Shown: positions 1-12,115 of the stretch, in pieces
Layout of the letters: the number at the start of each line of letters is the position of its first letter
Numbering within the stretch: position 1 is the stretch's first letter
Origin: Chromobotia macracanthus
Lineage: Eukaryota > Chordata > Actinopteri > Cypriniformes > Botiidae
Direction of reading: 5' to 3'
DNA: 64,000 nt
Assembly (NCBI GenBank): GCA_036877525.1
Contig: JAZGTH010000142.1
Coordinates: 372,001 to 436,000 of the forward strand
Position numbers and translations under genes: made by a program
The notes under the pieces: generated by a model
Database searches by the model: none
Seen by the model: the letters and a program-made list of their open reading frames with translations, nothing else
What the model was told of the DNA's origin: nothing

Positions 1-530
1 GAAAATTATGGCCAGTTAATAATCGATCTTTTAACTATAAAACAGAAAATAGATCTTTTTTCTACACACTTCCTAAACTCTGGAATAGCCTTCCTAGCTT
101 AATTTGGGATTTAGACACATTCTGTTCGTTTAAGTCTAGACTAAAGACTCATCTCTTTAGCTAAGCATTCACCTGATTTAATGCCTTAACATATGCTGCA
201 TTAATTAGCACAGCACATATTTGCCATAATATAACTTTTATATATTGTAGAAATGACTTCTATTCAGCTTGTTTTGTCCCCGTCTTAACCTTAGGTTTCC
301 AAGGAAACCGGAGACTGATAGACCCAGCTCCATTTGCTTTTAAATTAACAAATGATGAGCCGTAGCCTGTGGCAACCAGATAATGAAGGGTGTCTAGGAT
401 GATCACAGCCTAGTTGAGCCTACATGGCTTCTCCCAAGGTTTTTCTTCAGTTCTATATCTCTTTTAAGTTTTGGTTCCTTGCCATAGTGGCCTATGACAT
501 ACAATACTCTGGTCAAGTCTGCTTGAACTA
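1..530 (+). mobile_element. 3' end of an L2/CR1-type non-LTR retrotransposon (5'-truncated)
   Basis: Bases 42-164 read in one frame as the C-terminal tail of a fish LINE ORF2: a stretch with LPKLWNSLP, then FKSRLKTHLFS and a stop. This is the usual end of L2/CR1-group reverse transcriptase proteins. It is followed by the typical 3' UTR of these elements, including a CTCCCAAGGTTTTTCTTCAG-like segment near 431-450 and TTTTGGTTCCTTGCCATAGT at about 470-489. The 5' part lies outside the window or is truncated. The assignment to the L2 group rests on recognising the family, not on an alignment. It is a dead copy with no intact coding capacity here. Confidence 0.7.
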
Positions 531-2599
531 AACATGAAGCTGATCCAAATGGGCTCGGAATCCAGCAGTGGGGGCTGGTGAATAAGGAAGTGTTGTGCAA
601 GACTAAATGGTAAATGCCCACAGCTCATTGTCTCATTGGCCATAATGCAATTCATGGCCAAGCTAAACAGTGGCCCACCCTCCAGCTTCTTGCAAAGGAT
701 ATGATAAAGTATGATAAAGTCCATGAGTATACCTGTGAATGCAGTCAACTGATGCATTCTAATGTCTAACTTCCCATCATGCTATGAGTTATCAAGCTTA
801 ATAATTTGTAACAATACTGGCAGAGATATACTGGTAGAGAGCTTGGTATATATTTACCATAGTAACGTTTCCTTTCCTCAAATTGATTGGCCATCTGGAG
901 TTCAAAGAGTACTGATAGCATTCACGTGTCACCCTAACCCTAGCAATCCTGTTTGCGTAAGATCGTCTAACATAAACAGTAATATAAGATAGCATATGTG
1001 TTGACAGGATTATGGTCTTGAAAGATTGGGTGTGTTCTGTTGAGAATAGATGTGACACCTGTAAATGGCGCACCAGCTACTACTAGGCTTTTCCTGTCAA
1101 AATATGTTAGGCATAATTAATCTCTAGGGTGCAGGACCCCCGTTGCATGTAGTACATGTGCCTGAAAGAGATATATGTGTATATTAGAAATGTAACATTG
1201 TTAAACACTAACACAATTAAACATTTTTTGTGGTAATTTACTCATGTGTGGAGATATTTACCAAATGTAATGTTATTGTTGACTAAATGCAATCACATTT
1301 CTGGCCTTTAAACAGGTCAGGTTTTTGTCAGGAGTGATTTTCATTGATGGTGAGCCAACCCAAATGGACTCTGGAGGTAAAGAATATTATTAGTCATACA
1401 GGACCCAGACTGCATCTGGGTTTTATTGTTTTTCCTGCTGAAGGTAAAACTTTTCCTACATAGAGTTTTGTTATATGGAACTGAGACAAGAAGAAACTGA
1501 TATCAGTGATTGAATAATTGGAACTAGAACATATCATCAATGTGTGTGATATCACAGACTTATTCAACATTTAAGGACTGTGATTTAGAGTTGGTTGAAT
1601 CTGAACAAATCTGGCATATTATGTGTGAGGTTTTGTGAAACTGACAATGATTTGATCAGATTTGTTTTGTTTTTTCATTTAATTGATGTCATTTATTTTG
1701 AAGTGCTTATTTCTTCTATTTTATTTGATTGCAAGTGTTTCATTTTTAAGGGGAAAGGCCTATAGTTAAGGCTAGGGGTGAAACAAACATTCTAAATATT
1801 TACCTTAATTATGGTTTCCTGTCATTCCTCAGCAATTACCCCTACCTCTATAGCTGAACATAGTGATCTTGTTATTTGCAAATTAGTCCAAATAGAAAGA
1901 GAAGAATTAAATTTATGTGCCAGGAGCGATGAGGGCCCTCCCACAGACCACAGACTGGGCGGCCTTTTAAGAACCCTACCCCACTGGCCAGCATCTAATA
2001 GTCCTCCACAGTGGCACAGTTTACAGTTACATTTTTACATTTTAGTTACATTTTACATTTATTCTCACAAATACAACAAAAATACTTAACATGGATGTTT
2101 AATTAAACTCTTTAAAAATGACACATCCAATATCCCAGTTGGGTTTCTTTGTCTGCCTACTACTTTCCCAAATACAAAATATTTCCATACCCATGATCTA
2201 CATTACATTTACATTTAGGTAAACTGTTAGGCTGCTGTTGGATCTACATCCACAATATCTGTGTCTGTTGCTTTGCTGCTACCACCACTTTGTTGCATTG
2301 CAATGTACCTATTGATATTTTATGTGTGGCATCGATGCATCATATTGTTAGACATTTGATTGATACATCGATCCATATCAATGTATTGTTACAACCCTAC
2401 CTCATGTATTCTGCCCAGCTTCCCTAGGTCTCTGTGGAGCGTGAGCTACACTGGCCTTTTGCTTCTGCATATAAGCAGAAGAAAATTTCAAAGAAGAGAT
2501 GGATGGGCCACCTGATGGTTTAAGTATAGGTTTACAGAAATCATGCAATGCAAGAACATTCATTTAGGTAAGGCTTTGGATTACAGCCTGCAAAGTACT
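531..2599. other. Non-coding stretch, no gene recognised
   Basis: AT-rich sequence with only short chance ORFs on both strands; none has a recognisable domain. Around 2030-2220 there are short ACATTTACATTT runs like the flanks of the SINE found near 3 kb, possibly remnants of the same repeat. Confidence 0.6.
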
Positions 2600-2819
2600 G
2601 CATAAGTAAAATGAATGTACAATGTACCTTTCAGTAATTATAATGTACCTATAAAGAACGTACATGTAAAGGAACAATATCCTAAAATTGTGGAAAAAAG
2701 GGGTAACAGCCAGAAAAATTAACAAATTATTTATACTGGAATTATTTTAAAACTAAGAGGTACCTATTCTATTACTATGACAGCAAAAATCTTACGTTTG
2801 GTGTACCTATAATCTTGAC

Positions 2820-3232
2820 TTGGAAAAATATACTCTTGTTCCATGTAGTGCCATGTAACATCTGCGGTCTGTAAATTGAAGTGGTGCATGTTTCCTGCTC
2901 ATTTCTGTGTAGTTACAGGGTAAATGTAACATTTATGGGCTGTAAATTAAAGCAGTGCTTGTTACCTATTTACATTTATACATTTGGCTGACCCTTTAAT
3001 CCAAAGCAATTTACAGTACATTTAAAGTACACAATTTATCAGTATATGTGGTCCCCTGGGAATCAAACCCACAATCATTGCACTACTAACACAATACTCT
3101 ACCAGTTGAGCTACAGGAGCACCTAATGCTGCCTGCTTGTTTTCATGTAGTTACGGGGTAAATATAATATCTATAATAGCTGTATATATAATATATATAA
3201 TAGCTGTAAATTAAAGTGGTGCTAGTTACACC
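2820..3232. repeat. Imperfect tandem repeat (about 75 bp unit), interrupted by a SINE
   Basis: Three related units share a core of GTAGTTAC(A/G)GGGTAAAT followed by CTGTAAATTAAAG and GTGCT(T/A)GTTAC. They lie near 2850-2892, 2893-2966 and 3125-3232. The third copy is expanded by an internal TATATAATA duplication. A tRNA-derived SINE separates the second and third copies. The wider block from about 2600 (GTACCT motifs) looks like part of the same decayed repeat, but I cannot name the family. Confidence 0.55.
2962..3124 (-). mobile_element. tRNA-derived SINE
   Basis: On the minus strand the segment 3114-3050 looks like the 5' half of a tRNA. It has an A-box TAGCTCAACTGG and a B-box GGTTTGATTCC, one C-to-T change from the consensus GGTTCGATTCC. 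The cloverleaf is not complete and the piece is followed by an A/T-rich body, TCCAAAGCAATTTACAG on the plus strand, which is a very common fish SINE body. It is therefore a SINE and not a working tRNA gene. The promoter boxes resemble those of an alanine-type tRNA ancestor (inference). Confidence 0.65.
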
Positions 3233-3666
3233 ATTTGAAGTTAAAGGGTGCAATATATATTATATATACCTACACACAATATAATATCCTTTACCTCATA
3301 ACCTTTATTTTTACAACAACTTGTTTCAAAACTCTTCTTAAATTAAACATTAAATGCTATTTAATTTCAAAAATGATAAGCTCTATTTTAAACATTGCAA
3401 ATTATTTTTTAACTGCAAATAATCTACATCAGTATTAGTGTACTAGATGTGTTCTGTTGCAGTTAATTGTTGCATTTGGTTAATTTTTTGCCTTAGTCTT
3501 TTGATGTTGATGTATGTTTTATAGTTATTTGGTTATAGTTTTAGAACAGCTGTCACCATCTTTGTTGAATGCAGTTACCATGATTACCTATTTATCTATT
3601 TCAAGATTTGTGGAAAAGGTTTATCCACAAACACTGTCCATGTCACTCTGCTCTACAGACTGATGT
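3233..3666. other. Non-coding AT-rich spacer
   Basis: Very AT-rich sequence between the repeat block and the solo LTR. One 67-codon ORF here is low-complexity and unsupported. Nothing else seen. Confidence 0.55.
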
Positions 3667-4060
3667 TGTAACGAAGGAGCACAGACAGTAGGATCCATTT
3701 GCAGCAGTTTTATTAAACACAATGAAACAGGCAGGATTCGGCAACAGCAAACAGGTATGGCAGAGGCTTGGCTAATCAACATCAGTACAGGCAAGGGTCA
3801 GAGGCAGGCAGCAAACAATCCAAGTTATAGTGGGTAATCCAAAACACTGTAAACGCTCAGAAATATCAGCCAGAGCAAAACAAGACTTCGCAAAGAACAT
3901 GAGTCAACTGGGGGTTTATATAGTGGAGTTAATGAGGAACAGGTGCGAGAGCAATCAGCCCCAGGAATGCGGCCCAATGGGAGTGAACTAGAATTAGTAC
4001 TCAGGTGACGGCTCCCACTGGTGGTCTGGAGGATGCGGTACGGGAGCCTCCATTGTAACA
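3667..4060 (-). mobile_element. Solo LTR of a Ty3/gypsy retrotransposon, with 5-bp target site duplication
   Basis: On the plus strand the element runs from TGTAACGAAGG to CCTCCATTGTAACA, giving TGT...ACA ends. It is flanked on both sides by GATGT (3662-3666 and 4061-4065), a clean 5-bp target site duplication. Its interior resembles the LTR at 31563-32038 in reverse complement: the start region near GGCTCCCACTGGTGG, and the tail GGATCCATTTGCAGCA next to a TTTATTAAA polyadenylation-like signal on the minus strand. A solo LTR is what remains after recombination between the two LTRs of a full element. Confidence 0.85.
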
Positions 4061-4649
4061 GATGTTATGTAGAGGACTGATTCGTCAACAAATTGTGTTC
4101 ATTGGGTTTAGATTTAGTGTAGAAGCTAAATTGTCAGATAACATTTATTTGTTTATGCCAGCAGCTACAGGAAGATTGCAGTCTTTAAAAAGAGTCTTTA
4201 AAAAGAGTCATTAAGACTGACCATAACTTTTTTTAAGTAATTTAAAAGGATAGATTTAAAGGATAAAAAGGATGATTGCTCTAATTTTAATCTGAAAAGC
4301 ACACAGTCTTAACATTTTGGCTATATTTATACAACTGGCCCCTGAAGTAAAATTATGATAATCATTAGATTATCATTAGATTATGGCAAAGCAAACATAT
4401 ACTTGTTTTGACAGCAACCAATAACAATAAAGCATGAAACACAAACCTGAAGGACCTGGCACTGCAGGAACAGTATGGATTTGCAACATTGAAGATATGG
4501 GACAGCAGCCCTTAATAATCCCCTTATTAAAAAACACACTATTATTATTATTAAAATTACACTCGTCTTTAAGAAAGGTGATCTCTGCTTTAAGAGTAGC
4601 AATCTTAGCTTTAAAAAAAGAAAGAAAAAGGGAGAAAAGTTAGAGGTTT
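4061..4649. other. Non-coding spacer
   Basis: AT-rich, with short duplications such as AAAGAGTCTTTAAAAAGAGTC near 4189-4209 and ATTATCATTAGATTATCATTAGATTAT-type repeats near 4360-4383. Short ORFs on both strands have no recognisable domain. Confidence 0.5.
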
Positions 4650-5545
4650 AATTTCTCGGTCAGTGGCTCTTCTCCAGGACCTATAATTTGACTGCTCCTG
4701 CAGCTTTGTGCATGGATGCAGTCCTGGCTCCTTTGAGACTTCAGGGAATCCGCGTTCTGAACTACATAGGCATCTCTACAACTCTCAGCTGAGGTTGTAG
4801 AGACCTTTCTGAGTTCCATTCTGAGTCTGCAGGATTGGCTTCCGCCACCCTAAAGGTTTATGTGGCTCATGTGTCTGCTAGACACCCTCTGGTGTCTCGT
4901 ATTCTGCGTGGTCACAGGCCTTTCTGTCACACGCGGGTCCCTTCTTAGGACCTCACCATTGTTCTAAGGGGTTTATCTTTGGCTCCATTTGAACCCCTAG
5001 AGTTATCCTTGGATAAGTTTCTGACTTTTTGCTCTTATATTGCTTAAAAGAGTTGTCACCTGGTGGAACTTCAAGCTTTCTGTCCTCCGCCGTTTGATTC
5101 AGCGGAGAAGTCTCCATTTGTTTTGTCCAGTCAGAGCCTTGAGCATTTATGTCCACCCCTCAGGCCAGTGCCTTAAGACTTCTCAGCTCTTAGACTGTTT
5201 TGGTGGCCACAACCGAGGTAACAAAACCTCACTGCCAGAGCCCATTCTATCAGGGGTATAGCATCATTTAAGGCTCTGTCTAGGGGAGCATCCCTAAGTG
5301 CTTGGATGCCACAGGCTGGTCCTCTCCGCACACATTTATTAGATTTTATAGTTTAGACTTGAATTCAACTCCAGGCGCTCATGGTTGATAAGCCTAAATC
5401 TGCTCCTTTGTTCTGTGCCAATGTTTCACAGCATCTGGGGCAGGCTTTCCCACACTGTGGCGTAGTGGGTATTACTTACCCATAGCATCAAGCTAACGCA
5501 GTGTCGAGTTCCCTCAAAAGGGAACAGGCTTACATATGTAACTTG
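4650..5545 (+). mobile_element. Degenerate DIRS-type tyrosine-recombinase retrotransposon
   Basis: A piece of the reverse transcriptase is visible near 4720-4770, reading LAPLRLQGIRVLNY, which precedes the catalytic aspartates in DIRS elements. The sequence then jumps to the region upstream of the tyrosine recombinase (about 4850-5030). The recombinase itself follows at 5040-5260, with the typical LCPVRAL and CFGGHNRGN blocks. Near 5500-5545 is a GAGTTCCCTCAAAAGGGAAC inverted stretch like those at DIRS termini in fish. Several stops and frame changes show it is dead. DIRS elements integrate with a tyrosine recombinase instead of a DDE integrase (family knowledge). Confidence 0.75.
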
Positions 5546-5639
5546 AGACGTGTTTTGCAATTTTTCACAAAAGCTCAATAAATGCATTAAATTTGTGGAC
5601 ATTTTCATATTGTGCTATTGTCACTTTATATCAAAATAA

Positions 5640-5870
5640 AAAACAAAACAAAGTCTATTAAAAATGTAATCCGTTTAACCCCTTTACATGGTGGAATTTT
5701 TTCATTTGATTGGTTAAAGAAATAGTTTATTCCAACCATTCTCAAACTGATTAAAATATAAATTGGTTTGGGCCTTTTTGTTCTAAATGAGGTGTTTACA
5801 TGGCACATTTTCATTTGAATTGGACATTTAAACCGATTACAATCGGAATAAAATGCTCCATGTAAACATA
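5640..5870. repeat. Possible short non-autonomous repeat
   Basis: TACATGG(T/C) blocks at about 5684 and 5797 are each followed by TTTTCATTTGA(A)TTGG, a direct repeat. The segment ends in CCATGTAAAC near 5860, the inverse of GTTTACATGG at about 5795. This arrangement suggests a small DNA-transposon derivative. The family is not identified and no clear target duplication was seen. Confidence 0.35.
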
Positions 5871-8800
5871 GAGCCCATACCTACAGTAATCCCAGATGCA
5901 GCTGATGCATGAACATGTCCTACTTGGTGTCATACATTTACATACAGCTGCAAAATCATAAAAAAGGCAATCATAAAATCTGCATTTTGTTTTCATTTAG
6001 TACTGCTATGAATAAGCTATTTTACATTAGCAATTTCACATGAAAGTTGTTTTTATACTGTACAGTCCACAAGACATCAAAACTAAATTTACAAAAATAA
6101 CCCAGTTGATTCTTAGTACTGGCTGATGTTACAGAAATCAAAAATTGTATTTTGTTTTGTGAATCTCCTATTTGTCTTGGGCTGCATGTTAAACTGTACA
6201 AACATGTTCTGAAGGGCATTTCTAAATGAAAAATATCATCTCTGTAATAATAATATCAGTCAGTGAACTGACAGTGACTGAACTTGATGCTGATTCAACA
6301 TATCCGACTAGTACCAACAGTGCAAAACAGACCACAAAAACAAGGCTGAAGGATGCTGACATTGGCCTGACATTAGCCAACATCTGACAGTTGGCTTTGT
6401 GTCATAGTCTTAGCTTTATAATTAGCTTAATAATTGCCCACTTTTACTCATCTGCTTTATATTTGCTCTGTCTTTTAAAAGATCTTTGCCCATGTTGCTG
6501 CGTATTTCACATCTGTTAACGTCACATAGTTAGTTATATCACTCACCATTTTGGAAAGAAAACACTGCATTATGTATGAATCTTAATTAATATGGTGGGG
6601 AGGCAATGTTAGCTGACTGGACACAGGAAGCAGTGACCTGGGGTTAATTGTAGGTGTTTAAAGAGCATGTGTTGATAAATGTGGATTGTGTAAAAGAGCT
6701 GTAAAATAAGTAGGAGGTAATGAGCTGAAATGATGGTGTCCAGTAACAGACTTTAACCACAGGGCTTGTGTCTCAATGCAGAGGAAAACTCTGAAACCTG
6801 TTTTAATTCAGAATAACAACCAAATCCACACTAGATTATTTGATTGACTAATTATGTATTCCCCAGGTGCAACAATTAAACCCAAGTGAAACTAAAGGAA
6901 AATGAACATGTTGTCATTGCTAGGTTACATTTGTGTGTACACAGTTCACAGTACGTGTTTTTCTGGTTTATGTATAACACTTGTTCAGGCAAATAACATA
7001 TAGCTAAAGTAGAGCAGGCTTTTATATGTCTGGTTGCCTGTTTTCTGTGTAAAAGCTCAGTTAGAATCTGTAGTATTTATTGTCTCTTGTAACAGAAATT
7101 TAATGTTAGAGCTGTAATCAGTAATGTGTCTCTACTACTATCTCTTTTGGAACACTCACCAGTGCCAGAGGAGAACTGGCCCTCCCAGTTGAGTCTGGTT
7201 TCTCCTTTGTTTTCCATTTATACATCTCTGGAGTTGTGGTTTCTATATATACGCTTACATAAACTATTTTCATAACTATTTTCATTTGTGGAAATCAAAT
7301 AAACAGCTCTGATGAAAAAGGCTTTTTTTTAATAACATTTTTATTTGATTTGTTATCTGTCAAGACAAGCAACAAGTGATGACGGGGATGGACTATGGCT
7401 TGCAATTGATTATATAATTTTAATTTATTTAGTTAATGCTTATTTATTTCCAAAAATAATACCACTTTCTGCACTGAAAGCTTTCACACATTGAAGTACT
7501 GCTATGACAAATGCATAAGCTTGTTGCCTAGCATAATAGGTCATACATACCCCATAATATTAAAAGGGTTACCCCTTAGTTAAAAAAATACTTACAGTAT
7601 AGTTTTTAATTTTCCAGGATTTTACCCCTTTATTCCTCAAACTTTGTGTATTCTTCCCTTATACCAAGTACATCTTGTAAAGGTACACAGTTACCAAAAA
7701 CTTTACATTGTAATTTCAGTTTACTTAAGCGGTACATTGTTGGCTGTAGTCTAAAGCATTATCCAAGTTTGTTATATTTTAAAAGCTAAAGAAGATCCAC
7801 AGTTTACAAATAGTCTAGCCTTGAAATGTATCCAAATGTCATTATAATTATTTAGCTATCATCTTTTCATCAGTTGAAAATGTAGTAGTCAAAAACTATG
7901 AAAATTATTTGCAGAAATGAACACTGCTACTAAGGTGGCTTTGGTGAACATAAATCTGGTGATCTTATATTTTCCAGTCCTCTGAGGCTTCAGATAGCAT
8001 CTTTGTTTGAGACCCCATTGTGGACCTTCAATTAGATTTCCAGCTTAAATCTGATTATACAGCTGCCGAACCTATTATGCACAGTGTTTGTATGCTACTC
8101 TCTATAAATATGAGCTATGAGACCCTTTTCTACTCCAGCCATAGCACACTGGTCAGGTCAAGTGTTTAATTCGGTGAAGAAACTATATATGGGAAAACAC
8201 AATCACACATACCCAAAGTTTTGTGATAAGTGATTGTTTATTTGGGGGCTAGGAAGTCCATGATGGACTCCAAATTTAGAAGAAACCTAATGAATTATAA
8301 ATATAGTCTAAACCACCAAAGTATACAACCACCAAAAGTGCCCCATTTCATCTTTGTGCTGTTTGCTCCTTTGTCTTGGCCCAATTCTCGAGAATTCTTT
8401 ACCTGCATTTTAGGCACTATTAACTGTAAAAGAAAAGCGTTTGTGGGTCAGGGTGGATTCTAGCAGAAATCAAGAGAAGATTGCTATAAAGTCCTGGCCA
8501 ATTGCAGCGTAAGTGTTTGACAGAGAGGAATGGTAATGACTTATCTGCATTGAATGAACAGACCAGCTTTGAATGGCCCAGAACTCTGAGTGCAGTGACT
8601 TTCAGTTATTTTAGTGTGCATATCATGTCCCACTTACCTTTAAGAGTTATCATCCAGCAATAAAACAAAATTAACTGCATAATTAATATAGGAGAGGATT
8701 GTTCTCAGTACTGCCACTTTCAACAGTAATGAAAATTTAGATGACATTTTAGATTTAGTTTCAAAATAGCTTTGTCATGTTAGCATCATATTAAAACATG

Positions 8801-8955
8801 TTAACATTGTTGAAATATTTTAGTTTTGTCACAGCAAGCACCACTTACATTTTCTTTAGAAAATGTAGCCATTTAGTTCTTCATCTTTTTTTAGATTGGT
8901 GTACAATGCAATCGGTGTACAATGTTTTTAGGATTCCATAAAAAATTCCATAGAC
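5871..8955. other. Long non-coding stretch, no gene recognised
   Basis: AT-rich sequence with only short unsupported ORFs. Near 8765-8820 there are CATGTTAGCATCATATTAAAACATG-like motifs related to the CTAACATCATGCTAAAACA pieces just beyond the next repeat array, so its right edge probably belongs to that repeat family. Confidence 0.5.
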
Positions 8956-8959
8956 TAAA

Positions 8960-9860
8960 TATTGGCTGAATTGTGACGTTATAGCTCCACATCAGAATGT
9001 TGTAGAGACAATGAGGTGGACATCGCTCGGCTTAGTAAGCAGCAACACATGGTGACATTACAACTTCATAGCCACAGCCTAACAACCAGTTACAGTACTC
9101 TAGCAACCACCACATTGACTTTCATTAAAGAAAATTCCATAAACATAACTGTGCGGATCTTTGTGATGTCATAGCTCTGCATCAGAATGCCGCAAGGACT
9201 TGGGGGTGGGCTCATATCGCTTGGCTTATTAGCAGCAACAAATGGTGACATTTCAACTTCATAGCCATGCCCTAGCAACCAGTTACAGTACCCTAGCAAC
9301 CACTCCATTGACTGCCATATAAAAAGTGAGAGGCATCAGAACATCGTAGAGACAAGTGGGTGGCCTCTTTTGACTCAGACTGCCAAGTAGTTTTTAATTA
9401 TCACTATATAAACTGTCCTGCCATCCCCTAGCAACCATTTACTGTACTCTAACAACCATATAATAAAATGAATTAACCATATCTCAGCATTAGAACACTG
9501 TAGAGACATGTGGGTGGGCTTTTTTGACTCGGGGCTGTCTGTGGGCCCTGGCAACGTCCTGACCACACCCTAGCAACCCTAGCTCATGAATAGAAACATC
9601 ATGAATAAGCTATATTTTAGCATATTTATCATGCTAAAACAAGCTAACATCATGCTAAAACAACATTTTCCATCTCTATCTGTCTAGCTAGCTAGCTATC
9701 CTTAAACTTTTAAGCTTCAAAAACTACTACAATCTTAATTTCTTAAAACTCTTTATACTATTTTTAACTTTTAGACTAGGCTTTCTCAAGCCAACATAAA
9801 GTTTGTTCACAAACTTTACCCCTCTAGTTCAGCTTCTTCTTGCTCTTAAATTTCAGCTGT
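8960..9860. repeat. Tandem repeat (about 150-180 bp unit, four copies) with TAGCAACC motifs and flanking tail
   Basis: Four diverged units start near 8964, 9151, 9327 and 9479. Each carries in the same order CATCAGAA(T/C), GTAGAGACA, a (G/C)GTGG(G/A) segment with a TTGGCTTA or TTTTGACTC piece, and CC(C)TAGCAACCA. The array is followed by CATGCTAAAACAAGCTAACATC-type repeats, a CTAGCTAGCTAGCTATC run (9685-9702) and a TTTCTCAAGCCAACATAAAGTTTG tail near 9782. The whole looks like one high-copy fish repeat. The superfamily is not known to me with certainty. Confidence 0.6.
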
Positions 9861-10904
9861 TTCATTGCCTCACTACACAATCATCTTCTTCACTCAGTCT
9901 ATACCTATTCATTTGAAAGCCAATGTTTAAGAAATACCAACAATATAATTGATTAAAATAAAAACATTTTAAATTTTATTTTATTCATATTCACATTTAA
10001 TACATATAAATCATATGTCAGCAATGCCTTTCTACCTGAAATCAGTACATGGTAAAATAACATTTTGGAAAAAAGAGAATGATTTGATAAAACGTTGAGC
10101 TTATTTGAGGCTATACTTTTATAAGTACATCTGTTCCCTAAAGGAAATAAACATATGACCTTATTATTTCCCACAGAAACCAATGCAATGAACCATAAAA
10201 TGTACTTTCATTAATATAGGTGTGGGGTGCTTTGCACAGAAAGTAATGATAATGGTAACCAAGTAGTCCTAACTGATCTTAACAGAAGTCTGACATTAAT
10301 AAGTACAGCAAGTCAGGCTGCTGCATGCAGGCAAGTAATCTGTACTTTTAACTAGTTTTCCTTTAGTTACAATGAATCAGTTCAGATAGCAGATGTCTTA
10401 TAAATGACATCAGTTGACAAAGACTGCACAGAATTATTTTTGGATTATTCATTGATTGTGGTGAAGCAGACTATTTCCTTTCATCAAAAACCCAGCCCTA
10501 CTCGATGCTCTTATCTGTTAAGTTTATTTAAAAATAGGGTTCTTGCCATTCCTGTATTGTCCTGTATTTATTTCAAAACCAAGTTTCTGTTCAAGCCTTG
10601 ATTGATTCTGGTTTTGCTGGCAATTTCATTAATGCTGCTTTGGTCTAACAACTTTCTGTTGAAACTGCACCCTGTATGCTCCCTTTTTGCATTACAGTGT
10701 TAGAGGAACACAGGGGTTGGGCTCCATGCAAGAGAGTACAGTGCCTGTTAACATCTGGATTAGAGCTCAACATTTATTTAATAGCTCTTTTCACAATTTC
10801 TGCATTGTTGCAAAGTATGTTTACAGAAAGATGAGGAAGAGGAAGAAAACAGAAAAAAAATAAAATCAGGAAGATTAAAAACATGAAACTCAAGAAGTGT
10901 TCAC
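9861..10904. other. Non-coding stretch with a repeat fragment at its right side
   Basis: No gene recognised. Bases about 10770-10830 (TTATTTAATAGCTCTTTTCACAATT then GTTTACAGAAAG) match a ubiquitous fish repeat string also seen at 36620-36690, so this is probably a dispersed repeat remnant. Confidence 0.45.
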
Positions 10905-11010
10905 TTGCTGCCCAATATTTCTCACTACTTGACAGGTGCTATTGTAATGACATAATCAATGTTATTCACTTCATGTGTCAATGGTTTTAATGTTGTGACC
11001 GCTCAGTGTA
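10905..11010. mobile_element. Terminal fragment of a Tc1/mariner-type transposon
   Basis: Read on the minus strand from 11010 the segment begins TACACTGAGCGGTCACAACA and continues with AACATTGATTAT, AATAGCACCTGTCAAG and GCAGCAAGTGAAC. This is the known end sequence of a common fish Tc1/mariner family. A TA dinucleotide follows at 11011-11012, the usual target. No transposase or second terminal repeat is visible nearby, so only an end remains. Confidence 0.5.
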
Positions 11011-11516
11011 TATCACCAGTGATATTGTACTGTAGTTTATGCCTATAAAGTCCTTAATCATGTAGATTGTTGCTACATACTCTTAAACAGTGTTGGATCA
11101 ATGTTAGGATATTAATTTCTTCGGCCAAGACTGTAATATTCCTCTATAATCTATAAGACTGTTTTACTTAACATTTACTGGATGGGTGTTAAATCAGACG
11201 TCTTAAACCAATTATATCCACATCACTTACATATCCCAAAACGGATTATTTATAATTCATTTTAATCAATTATACTTTTTTGGATTAATAACCCCAAAAC
11301 AACTGGGAACGCTACAGGCCATAGGATTGATCCTGGGTACCTGCTGACAACATCCTTAATGACTGAACACTTAGCTCCATACAAGACCCTTTGACTGGCC
11401 ATGTCCCATACCCAGAGATAAATCTATTTGCTACACTTTGCAACATTTAAAAAAAATGTTTATGCTAGAAATGACCTCAAATTTTAGGTCCTGTGATGCT
11501 GTTTATTGTTCAGCTA
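11011..11516. other. Non-coding spacer
   Basis: No gene, RNA or named repeat recognised. Confidence 0.5.
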
Positions 11517-11753
11517 GGTAAGCCAAACAGAGTAATTAAAACCACTCAGAAATGTCAGCAGGGCAAAAAAAAGACTTTGTGAGGCATGGATATGGTTTAA
11601 ATGCAAGAGCTAATGAGCTACAGGTGTGACAGGAAGTAATCAATCCCAGGAATGGGACATTATGGGAATTGTAGTCCAAAAGCAAGCTAGTACTCTGGAG
11701 ACGGTTCCCTCTGGTGGTGTGGAGGAGGTGGAACAGGAACCTCCTCCGTAACA
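11517..11753 (-). mobile_element. Partial LTR of the same gypsy family as 3667-4060
   Basis: Reads as a gypsy LTR on the minus strand. It contains CCACTCAGAAATGTCAGCAGGGCAAAA, GGAAGTAATCAATCCCAGGAATGGG, ATTATGGGAATTGTAG and GGAGACGGTTCCCTCTGGTGG, ending CTCCTCCGTAACA. The same strings occur in the LTR copies at 31563-32038 and 54661-54805. The 3' (low-coordinate) part of the LTR is missing. The outer end is TGTTACGG on the minus strand. Confidence 0.75.
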
Positions 11754-12115
11754 ATAATTATGCTTCCATCATGGGCCTTAAGGAGAATGACTGTGGGACA
11801 ATGCCCAAAGTCAAGAATACCAAAGATTCGTATCTCTCCAGCTGCTGCATTGTCACTTAAGGCCCTGACATTGGCCACCAAGTCATGTTGCACTTCATCT
11901 TCTCTGATGGGCATCTTCTCTGATTGGCTCTGATGGATACATGGTCAGGCGGGGGCCTGTCTATATACCATGGCCCTACTACAGGCCTACCAGGCCAACC
12001 TGCTGAGGGACTTATATGGCAAGGAAGGTGTTTTACCTATGCCACTGTTAGAATAAAAGTGTTTAAGGACAGGCTGATCAATGGGGAACAAGAGTCTGTG
12101 ATTGTGATTTGATCT
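11754..12115 (+). mobile_element. Possible DIRS ORF1 (gag-like) fragment
   Basis: Around 11970-12030 one frame reads MALLQAYQANLLRDL, similar to a block in fish DIRS ORF1 proteins (LQAYQADLL-type). Together with DIRS-type sequence at 13080-13640 in the same orientation, it may be the left part of one broken DIRS element. The similarity is short and recognised by eye only. Confidence 0.35.

Noticed and set aside
3050..3114. A tRNA gene on the minus strand
   Set aside because: A and B boxes exist, but the acceptor stem and 3' half do not fold and the SINE body follows directly.
8960..9590. A CRISPR-like array
   Set aside because: Units are long, diverged and contiguous, with no short direct repeats separated by unique spacers, and the genome is vertebrate.
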